From assembly GCA_016932235.1 (NCBI GenBank), contig JAFGDF010000180.1:1-29440 (forward strand): a stretch of 29,440 bases of DNA. Direction: 5' to 3'. Within the stretch, counting starts at the first letter, position 1; each line of letters opens with the position of its first letter. This document shows, in pieces, positions 24,062 through 29,440 of this stretch. Position numbers and translations under genes: made by a program. The notes beneath the pieces were generated by a model. That model made no database searches and had not been told where the DNA came from. It saw only the letters and a list, made by a program, of their open reading frames with translations. The DNA is from Deltaproteobacteria bacterium. Its GTDB lineage: Bacteria; Desulfobacterota; DSM-4660; Desulfatiglandales; HGW-15.

Positions 24062-25786
24062 TTAAGGGACCCGCTTAAACATCTTCTCCAACTCATAATA
24101 TGTCATCTTTTTAAAAACAGGTCTGCCGTGAGGGCAGTTGGTCGGCAGTTCCAATTCTTCCAGATCTTCCAGAAGACGTGTCATCTCCTGATTTGACAGG
24201 CTGTGCCCCGCCCTGATGACATTATGACAAGCCATTGAAGTCAATATCCTTTCCATTGCCCTGTCACTGGTCAGTTCACCCTCCTCATCAAGGATCGGTA
24301 TCAGATCAAGGATGAACTGATCCCATTGTATGTTAACAAGAATCGATGGAAGAGACCTGAGAATAAATGTGCATCCTCCGAAATGCTCCACTTCAAATCC
24401 CAGATCGGCAAGCTGATCAATCTTCTCGCGGACAATATCCGCCTCATGGAGAGAAAGTTCAAATCGTTTTGGAATCAGAAAAGATTGACGCTCTATGCCC
24501 GATGACCGATAACCTCTCTTTAACTGCTCGTAGAGTATACGCTCATGAGCGGCGTGCTGATCAACCACCAGGAGACCGTCATTTGCCTCAAAAAGGATAT
24601 AAGTGCCTTTCAGTTGTCCGATAAGCCTGGGACTCTCTTCAATGGCATACCCCGTTTTATCCTTTTCTATAGTCTCTTTGAAAGCTTCTTTCATCGGTCC
24701 GGAATATCTCCAGCTGGGTTCTTCGCTTAATACCCGTGAAACATCACCTTCACTTATCTCCGGCGGCCTCATGAAATGGTAACCGCTTTCTGCGTAAAAC
24801 TGCTCTTTCAGACTTGCCTCCGTGAAAGATACCAATTCACGAAAAATCAAGCGGCCCTGATGAAATCTGACCTCCTGCTTGGATGGGTGCACATTTACAT
24901 CAACCATATCCGGATCTATCTCAATAAATATCACGGCCTGAGGATATCTCCCTTTCATAAGCCGCTGCCCGTAGCCTTCCATGATCGCGCGAGTGATCAA
25001 ACGGTCCCTGATGCCTCTGTTGTTTACATAGATAAATAACCTGTCTCCCCTGTTCCTGTTCATCTCAGGAGGCGCCAGATAGGCGCGTAATTTAATAAAT
25101 CCGGTCTCCCGTTTTGACTCCTTTATGGAATCGGCAACGTCGCGTCCCATGAGGGCCGATAACCTGTTAATGATATTCCCGGATGCCGGAAGGTTCAGGA
25201 TGGGTTTACGTGCGCTTTTAAGGTTGAAATCAATCGCGTCAAACGCCAGGACGATCCTCGAAAGCACATCCGTGATATGCCCCAGTTCAGTTTGATCGGC
25301 CCTGAGAAATTTTCTCCTTGCAGGCGTGTTAAAAAAAAGATCCCTTATTTCAACAGTTGTTCCTACCGGAACGCCTACTTCGTTTATGGATTTCATCTTT
25401 CCGCCCTGAATATCAAGGCAGTATCCACCGAGTTGATCCGGCGTACGAGATGTAATCTTCATCCTCGATACCGATGCGATACTCGGAATGGCTTCGCCGC
25501 GGAAACCCAATGTGCTTACTGAAAACAGGTCCGATAGAGATTTTATCTTGCTTGTCGCGTGTCTCTCGATGCAAAGCAGCAGGTCATCTCTATTCATACC
25601 TTCGCCGTTATCACTGACCCGGATAAGCTTCTTTCCACCTTCATCAATATTGATAGTTATCCTGTCGGAACCTGCATCAATGCTGTTATCCAACAATTCT
25701 TTAACGACCGAAGCAGGTCTTTCAATAACCTCTCCGGCAGCAATCTGGCTGGCCACGTCTTCCGGCAAAATTCTAATATTATTCAT
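24062..25786 (-). CDS. mutL: DNA mismatch repair protein MutL, endonuclease-type C-terminus
   Basis: Links mismatch recognition by MutS to strand removal. The N-terminal GHKL ATPase shows AAGEVIERPASVVKELLDN, DNGEGM and GFRGEAIPSIASV. The usual catalytic glutamate in the KEL-x-EN motif is replaced by Asp33 (KELLDN). The C-terminus has the metal-binding endonuclease motif DQHAAHERILYE, plus ACHNVIRAG and CPHGRP, so this is a nicking MutL as in bacteria without MutH. The length of 574 residues is near the family norm (about 600). The ATG at 25786 has a weak ribosome binding site and follows a short gap that contains the palindrome at 25843-25873. Confidence 0.96.
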   Translation of the reverse strand: MNNIRILPEDVASQIAAGEVIERPASVVKELLDNSIDAGSDRITINIDEGGKKLIRVSDNGEGMNRDDLLLCIERHATSKIKSLSDLFSVSTLGFRGEAIPSIASVSRMKITSRTPDQLGGYCLDIQGGKMKSINEVGVPVGTTVEIRDLFFNTPARRKFLRADQTELGHITDVLSRIVLAFDAIDFNLKSARKPILNLPASGNIINRLSALMGRDVADSIKESKRETGFIKLRAYLAPPEMNRNRGDRLFIYVNNRGIRDRLITRAIMEGYGQRLMKGRYPQAVIFIEIDPDMVDVNVHPSKQEVRFHQGRLIFRELVSFTEASLKEQFYAESGYHFMRPPEISEGDVSRVLSEEPSWRYSGPMKEAFKETIEKDKTGYAIEESPRLIGQLKGTYILFEANDGLLVVDQHAAHERILYEQLKRGYRSSGIERQSFLIPKRFELSLHEADIVREKIDQLADLGFEVEHFGGCTFILRSLPSILVNIQWDQFILDLIPILDEEGELTSDRAMERILTSMACHNVIRAGHSLSNQEMTRLLEDLEELELPTNCPHGRPVFKKMTYYELEKMFKRVP

Positions 25787-25842
25787 GTTCTTGAAAGAAA
25801 ATGCCTCTTAAATTTTTTTGGCAGACCGTCATGCTTTTTACG

Positions 25843-25873
25843 GCAGCCTGTCGGCCAAAGTCCGAGAGGCTGC
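25843..25873. repeat. Dispersed palindrome between the phospholipase-like gene and mutL
   Basis: GCAGCCT/AGGCTGC and TCGG/CCGA pair around CCAAAGT with one central mismatch. It is nearly identical to the palindrome at 3434-3466 read on the other strand, 22 kb away. Its right end touches the TAG stop codon of the phospholipase-like gene (25873-25875), as the palindrome at 2780-2820 touches the mglA-like stop. Confidence 0.8.
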
Positions 25874-26742
25874 TAGATATCGAGCAGTCTCTGATCAATG
25901 GTAAAACCTTGTTCAATGCCACATTTTTTTCGAAAAACTTTGGATAAAAACCCTTTCCTGCCCGCATTCCTGATGCTCCTCGTCCCAATCGGGTCATGAG
26001 AAAGACAGGGAGACGCCTCCGGATTTGAAAGGAGATCCCGAACCAGTCTGAAGGATAGCCCGATCATGAAAACAATGCTCTCATGGCCTGTCTTATCTCC
26101 TGATTTTTGCATATTCTGAGAGATACCTGGAAAGCAGTAAAGGTATTCAGAGATTTTTACTGTCTGCGTAAAGATATGCCTCTTTGCCTTGAGTCCGTAA
26201 CAGCTTCCTGTTACCGCTGATCTGAGAAGGTTGTCGCACTCAAGTCTATTGATGCTCAGCACATCTCTAGCGATTCTCATGTAAAAAGGGCCGACAAACC
26301 TGTCCGCCATGACTTCAGAATATATATGACCGATCTTTTTCAATGTTGAATGTCTGCTCAGCTGCAAAGGAACGAAATAATTATGTGCAATTACATCCGC
26401 CGCGAGATGAGAAAGAAATCCATAAGCATAGGACGCTTCTCTCTCGCTGCGTGATTCATTCAGCAGACTAAAACCCGATTCCCAGTTGTGTGAATGTCCT
26501 TTCTTTTTTTTCTGCCCTCTCCCTATAAAAAAATCCGCAGCCATGTTTCCATATATGTATTCCAGTGGGTATGATTGTATTACCGAGGATATCGCTGGCA
26601 GTATATTAAATCCCGCTTCATCAATTATCCTGCACGCGATGACAGTGTGAATCGCAGGTCCCCAGGCTGAGGCGGTGGAGGAAAAAAACAGTAAAATCAT
26701 TGAAAATAGTAACAGTGATAAAAAAAACTTAACTGAAAACAT
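25873..26742 (-). CDS. Secreted zinc-dependent phospholipase C-like protein
   Basis: Matches the zinc-dependent phospholipase C / S1-P1 nuclease-like fold (PF00882 type). A signal peptide at residues 1-26 (MFSVKFFLSLLLFSMILLF, then SSTASA) is followed directly by WGPAIH, so cleavage would leave Trp as the first residue. In Bacillus cereus phospholipase C the mature N-terminal Trp is a zinc ligand. Further metal-site candidates are GNMAADFFIG, HSHNWESGF and FLSHLAADVIAHNYFVP. I chose ATG 26742 because it gives this signal peptide and has GGAAGG ten bases upstream; a longer frame to 26844 adds an odd hydrophobic lead. The product is 289 residues. It may act on lipids or other phosphate esters outside the cytoplasm; the substrate is unknown. 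Confidence 0.78.
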   Translation of the reverse strand: MFSVKFFLSLLLFSMILLFFSSTASAWGPAIHTVIACRIIDEAGFNILPAISSVIQSYPLEYIYGNMAADFFIGRGQKKKKGHSHNWESGFSLLNESRSEREASYAYGFLSHLAADVIAHNYFVPLQLSRHSTLKKIGHIYSEVMADRFVGPFYMRIARDVLSINRLECDNLLRSAVTGSCYGLKAKRHIFTQTVKISEYLYCFPGISQNMQKSGDKTGHESIVFMIGLSFRLVRDLLSNPEASPCLSHDPIGTRSIRNAGRKGFLSKVFRKKCGIEQGFTIDQRLLDI

Positions 26743-26925
26743 TAAGAGACGACCTTCCTTATTAAACCCCTGTTTTTTGTATAACGTCACCAGGTTGCCA
26801 AACAATATAACAGAGAAACCCGCCTTTAACCAGAAAATTCCCAAATTTTTATATGCCCTGAAGACATTGTCTTATTTTATATGGACAAAATATAACAATA
26901 AAATACAATGAATATGATCAATATG

Positions 26926-26954
26926 TTGACATTAAGTTTTTATTATACTAATAA
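26926..26954 (+). promoter_or_regulatory. Candidate radC promoter
   Basis: A perfect TTGACA (26926-26931) lies 17 bases before TAATAA (26949-26954). The start of transcription would fall within a few bases of the radC ATG at 26964, and no Shine-Dalgarno sequence is present, so the transcript may be leaderless. The flanking 120 bp is AT-rich and separates radC from the divergent phospholipase-like gene. Confidence 0.4.
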
Positions 26955-26963
26955 ATAACGCAT

Positions 26964-27695
26964 ATGACCTATAATGATATTAAAAATAGGACTAAAGGTC
27001 ACAGAAACCGTCTTAGAGAAAAATTTTTAGAAGGTGGCCTTGAAAGGTTCTCAGACGAGGAAGTAATCGAATTTCTCCTCTCACTCGGCACACCCAGAAA
27101 AGATGTGAAACAACCGGCAAGAGAGGCCCTTAAAAAATTTGGAAGTCTTTCCGAAACCCTTTCCTCAGGAACTGAAAATTTAATAAAAATAAGGGGAATA
27201 GGTCCGAAAAATGCCCTTTACCTGAACCTTATCCACCAGGTCGCAGGACGATATCTTAAAGATAAGGCCCGGGGAAAATCATTTTTTGGATCATCCAAAG
27301 CCGTTTTTGATTACCTCTTTCACTCAATGCGTGATCTTAAAAGAGAGGTCTTTAAAGTGCTTTTCCTTAACCGGAAAAACGAATTGATCATGGATAGTAA
27401 TATTTTTTTCGGCAGCCTGACCGGAAGCGCTGTATATCCGAGGGAGATATTGACTCAGGCTCTTCAAAATAGCGCTGCTGCCCTTGTTTTTGTTCATAAC
27501 CATCCGTCCGGTGATCCTTCACCGTCCATTGAAGATAAAAGACTTACAAGGGATCTCGTTTGGTCATCCCGTCTTTTGATGATCCAGGTACTCGATCACA
27601 TCATAATAGGACATAACAGCTATTTCAGCTTTGCCGACAAGGGTCTTATCAAAGAGTATCTGCTGGATTATGAAAAGCGGATCCTGAATTTTTGA
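26964..27695 (+). CDS. radC: RadC-family JAMM/MPN domain protein
   Basis: RadC-like protein of 243 residues. A helix-hairpin-helix region covers about residues 30-95 (IRGIGPKNALYL). The C-terminal JAMM metalloprotease-like domain has the zinc motif H-x-H-x10-D as HNHPSGDPSPSIED, with a conserved glutamate-containing strand before it. Despite the name, a repair role is not established for the family; members are often found on mobile elements. The gene stands at the border between core genes on the left and the AT-rich accessory patch on the right. The start ATG has no Shine-Dalgarno sequence. Confidence 0.93.
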   Translation: MTYNDIKNRTKGHRNRLREKFLEGGLERFSDEEVIEFLLSLGTPRKDVKQPAREALKKFGSLSETLSSGTENLIKIRGIGPKNALYLNLIHQVAGRYLKDKARGKSFFGSSKAVFDYLFHSMRDLKREVFKVLFLNRKNELIMDSNIFFGSLTGSAVYPREILTQALQNSAAALVFVHNHPSGDPSPSIEDKRLTRDLVWSSRLLMIQVLDHIIIGHNSYFSFADKGLIKEYLLDYEKRILNF

Positions 27696-27952
27696 GAATG
27701 GGAATGCTGAAAAGGGATGATGATAGAAGATTCATTGATGGGAAAAAATAGAAAAATATTTTTATTGAGATACAATATTTTGATCTTTAAAATGCTTTAA
27801 TTACTATATAATGTTATTGATTTGTTATTTATATTTCGTTATTTTTTTTCTTGCATAATGTTAAGTTATAAGTTAACATTAAAGAACTTCAAAATATAGC
27901 CGATAAGAATATTGAGTTCAGACAAATACCAATAAAGGTACCTTCGAGCAAA
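27696..27952 (+). other. AT-rich gap before the toxin-antitoxin genes
   Basis: Strongly AT-rich, with no whole gene. A perfect TATAAT lies at 27807-27812, without a good -35 box at standard distance. The palindrome at 27856-27881 is described separately. From 27872 the toxin reading frame is already open, for 27 codons before its first canonical start. Confidence 0.45.
27856..27881. promoter_or_regulatory. Candidate operator palindrome of the toxin-antitoxin unit
   Basis: TAATGTTAA (27856-27864) and its exact reverse complement TTAACATTA (27873-27881) flank the 8-base spacer GTTATAAG. It lies about 70 bp before the toxin gene. XRE-type antitoxins commonly bind palindromes of this size to repress their own operon, so this is the best operator candidate. 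Confidence 0.55.
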
Positions 27953-28303
27953 GTGAAAAAGGTTTATCATGTGGTAGAGAACGGTAGATCCCAAGTAATG
28001 GAGGGCTTTAAGGCTTTAGATAGGGACCAACGGGACGCGATAAAAGCATTAATAATCAACATGGCCATAACCGACGATTTCAAGTCTCCTAAAATTAATA
28101 ATCATCTTCGTGGATATAATTACGGCGAAATAAGACCTAAATCTCATCGATTCTTCTTTTTTTATGTTTATGGAGAAAATATTATATTCTTTGATTATAA
28201 ACCTAAAAAGGTAAATTCATTGGGGGATAAAGTTTATAAGGAAATAGATAAAAAGAGGGAAAGATATGAGGAAGAATTCAAAAAATTCATTCCAAGAAAT
28301 TGA
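27953..28303 (+). CDS. HigB/Gp49-like type II toxin
   Basis: RelE/HigB-superfamily toxin of the phage Gp49-like type (PF05973), probably a ribosome-dependent mRNA endonuclease. Matching pieces: GRSQVMEGFKALD at the start, LRGYNYGEIRPKSHRFFFFY (basic and aromatic strand), IIFFDYKPKK and the helix EIDKKRERYEEEF. It has 116 residues, normal for the family. The start is GTG 27953 with only a weak ribosome binding site, and the frame is open upstream, so the N-terminus is uncertain. It overlaps the antitoxin gene by 38 bp, with the toxin first as in higBA. Base composition is more AT-rich than the core genes to the left, which suggests acquisition. Confidence 0.75.
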   Translation: MKKVYHVVENGRSQVMEGFKALDRDQRDAIKALIINMAITDDFKSPKINNHLRGYNYGEIRPKSHRFFFFYVYGENIIFFDYKPKKVNSLGDKVYKEIDKKRERYEEEFKKFIPRN

Positions 28304-28766
28304 GAATTTTTTTGCAGAACCTTCAACAATAAATCAAAAGGCGTGGGGGATAATACATAATTTTTATCATGAGATATTAACCTCAATGGAGAAAAATAAA
28401 TTAAATAAGGCAGGACTTGCAAAAAAATTAGACAAATCCAGATCAGCTATATCTCAAATGTTTAACAAGACTCCTAATATAACTATTAAAAAGATGGTAG
28501 AGATTTCTGATATCCTTGGCTTGGATATAAAAATTAATGTTGTTGGAAAAGAGGTTTTACCAGCCAAATTACTTTTTGTCGGTTTGGATAATACAGTAAC
28601 CTCTTCTTTTCCTTATCAATCAATAAGTGTTAGAAATCAGAGAGCCGTTGGATTAGAGCCTACGGCTATAGATGAACTTAATAGTTGCTCTATTAATGAA
28701 AGCTTTTCTTCTGCAATTGGGCAAAGTGAGGAAGATATATTCTATAGGAAAGCTGTAAATTATTAG
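28266..28766 (+). CDS. XRE-family antitoxin with a long C-terminal tail
   Basis: Helix-turn-helix protein of 166 residues. The Cro/CI-type domain covers about residues 40-95: LNKAGLAKKLDKSRSAISQM, then NITIKKMVEISDILGLDIKI. A helical N-terminal part precedes it. About 70 residues follow that I do not recognise, so it is longer than common HigA antitoxins (about 90-110). It should neutralise the preceding toxin and repress the operon, probably through the palindrome at 27856-27881. GAGGG lies five bases before the ATG, inside the toxin gene. Confidence 0.75.
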   Translation: MRKNSKNSFQEIENFFAEPSTINQKAWGIIHNFYHEILTSMEKNKLNKAGLAKKLDKSRSAISQMFNKTPNITIKKMVEISDILGLDIKINVVGKEVLPAKLLFVGLDNTVTSSFPYQSISVRNQRAVGLEPTAIDELNSCSINESFSSAIGQSEEDIFYRKAVNY

Positions 28767-28781
28767 GTACAGGGGGTAAAT

Positions 28782-29195
28782 ATGGTTGTTGGTAAACATA
28801 TAGATTTGATAATAAAAGAGGTCAACTATGCAATAAAGATGATGAGTGAGCATGAGACTTTTGAGGAGAAACTTTTTTATTTTAGTAGTATTTTTGGGAT
28901 GATCCAAAGGGTCTATAATATCGAATATGATGAAGATCTTATTTATGCTCATTTTATATTGCGAAGTACTTATGAAATGTTTCAGGCCAGGCTCAAAGCA
29001 ATAAAAAGCGGTGAAGGAATAATTCCCATATTTGAGGATCACCCAAAAAAATTACTACAGTATACAAAAGAATTATTGAAAAATCTTAAAGGCGGAAATG
29101 AATTAACTCCTACATTAAAAAAATTTATAACTTTAGGGTATACAACAACTGGGAACGGATATTATTTATATAAGAAGGGACTCATAAAACTTTGA
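28782..29195 (+). CDS. Unknown 137-residue protein, third gene of the toxin-antitoxin unit
   Basis: Not recognised. It has a strong AGGGGG five bases before the ATG and begins 15 bp after the antitoxin stop, so it is very likely co-transcribed. The protein is mostly helical by pattern, with no signal peptide or membrane segment. Notable parts are a helix EKLFYFSSIFGMIQRVYNIEYD, an ELTPTLKKFI stretch and a glycine/tyrosine-rich end (TTTGNGYYLYKKG). It shows no zinc or nuclease motif. A role as partner, chaperone or cargo of the toxin-antitoxin pair is possible but has no direct support. Confidence 0.6.
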   Translation: MVVGKHIDLIIKEVNYAIKMMSEHETFEEKLFYFSSIFGMIQRVYNIEYDEDLIYAHFILRSTYEMFQARLKAIKSGEGIIPIFEDHPKKLLQYTKELLKNLKGGNELTPTLKKFITLGYTTTGNGYYLYKKGLIKL

Positions 29196-29200
29196 AAAAA

Positions 29201-29221
29201 TTTCTGCCATTTTTCTGCCAT
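29201..29221. repeat. Tandem decamer repeat after the third gene
   Basis: TTTCTGCCAT occurs at 29201-29210 and again at 29212-29221. It starts five bases after the stop codon of the unknown gene. The origin is unclear; it could be a remnant of an inserted element. Confidence 0.5.
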
Positions 29222-29291
29222 ACCAACCGTAAAAATTAGCTAAAAACGGCAAATATCAGCAAAATTAATTAGATAAATCATTTCATAAAAA

Positions 29292-29318
29292 AAGGGGCTT
29301 TGCATCGCAAAACCCCTT
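29292..29318 (-). terminator. Terminator-like hairpin pointing left, before tRNA-Leu
   Basis: AAGGGG/CCCCTT and TTTGC/GCAAA pair around ATC with one internal mismatch. On the minus strand a run of seven T follows (complement of 29287-29293), as in an intrinsic terminator for leftward transcription. On the plus strand there is no T-run after it, so it is a weak terminator for the toxin-antitoxin unit. Confidence 0.6.
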
Positions 29319-29345
29319 GATTAATAAGGTTTTTCATACTATGAT
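29317..29345 (+). promoter_or_regulatory. Promoter of tRNA-Leu
   Basis: TTGATT (29317-29322) and TATGAT (29340-29345) are 17 bases apart, and the tRNA begins nine bases after the -10 box. The -35 box overlaps the last bases of the hairpin at 29292-29318. Confidence 0.6.
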
Positions 29346-29354
29346 TTCGGTATT

Positions 29355-29439
29355 GCGAGAGTGGCGGAACTGGTAGACGCGCTGGATTTAGGATCCAGTG
29401 CCGCAGGGTGTAGGGGTTCGAGTCCCCTCTCTCGCACCA
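29355..29439 (+). tRNA. tRNA-Leu (anticodon UAG)
   Basis: Complete class II tRNA of 85 bases: acceptor GCGAGAG/CTCTCGC, anticodon stem CTGGA/TCCAG with loop TTTAGGA (anticodon TAG), a long variable arm (TGCCGCAGGGTG), T-arm AGGGG-TTCGAGT-CCCCT, discriminator A and an encoded CCA. It reads CUA and probably other CUN codons. tRNA-Leu genes are frequent integration sites, and the accessory patch lies on its 5' side. Confidence 0.97.
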
Positions 29440-29440
29440 A

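Noticed and set aside
28653..29042. Open frame of 129 codons on the minus strand opposite the third toxin-unit gene
   Set aside because: The plus-strand gene has a strong ribosome site and fits the operon; the minus frame is a product of AT-rich sequence.
29201..29221. Start of a CRISPR or satellite array
   Set aside because: There are only two 10-base units with a one-base gap and no spacers.

Overview
The window looks like a chromosomal segment of a Gram-negative bacterium of the Deltaproteobacteria/Desulfobacterota type. This is inferred from the gene families and their order: an MglA-type GTPase, a FlhG-like ATPase, DUF4388 (PATAN) regulators, paired GH57 enzymes, and thrS-infC-rpmI-rplT-pheS-pheT followed by a MerR-type gene. 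The lineage is not proven by anything in the sequence. No insertion sequence, CRISPR array or rRNA was seen.

Layout. (1) 235-7039, minus strand: a signalling and motor-control cluster read from right to left. It holds a PAS sensor histidine kinase, a two-receiver regulator with a PATAN domain, a FlhG/MinD-like ATPase, an MglA-like GTPase and a PilB/GspE-like secretion ATPase. (2) 7213-13294, plus strand: an alpha-glucan operon with glycogen synthase and two different GH57 proteins. (3) 13286-20536, minus strand: the translation operon thrS-infC-rpmI-rplT-pheS-pheT plus a MerR-type regulator. infC appears to start at AUA, and thrS has a terminator-like hairpin just before its start. (4) 20775-20849, minus: tRNA-Val(GAC), then about 465 bp of hairpin-rich non-coding DNA. 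(5) 21316-26742, minus: pgsA, a secreted protein with a FlgT/LPP20-like N-terminus, miaA, mutL and a secreted zinc-dependent phospholipase C-like protein. (6) 26964-29195, plus: radC, then an AT-rich accessory patch with a HigB/Gp49-like toxin, an XRE antitoxin and a third unknown gene, ending at tRNA-Leu(UAG).

How the genes fit together. The left cluster has the parts expected of a system that senses a signal, passes phosphate to a PATAN regulator, and sets the position or activity of a type IV pilus or secretion motor through a ParA-type ATPase and an MglA-type GTPase. The glucan operon would build and remodel glycogen. The translation operon follows the widely conserved order.

The least explained signals are four. 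One is a family of short palindromes (best copies at 2780-2820, 3434-3466, 7169-7199 and 25843-25873) that share a core around TGTCGG/TCCGACA, have different but still complementary outer stems, and sit on stop codons or directly before ribosome binding sites. The others are the non-AUG start of infC, the branched-fold region at 20890-21315, and the three-gene toxin-antitoxin-like unit with its palindromic candidate operator.
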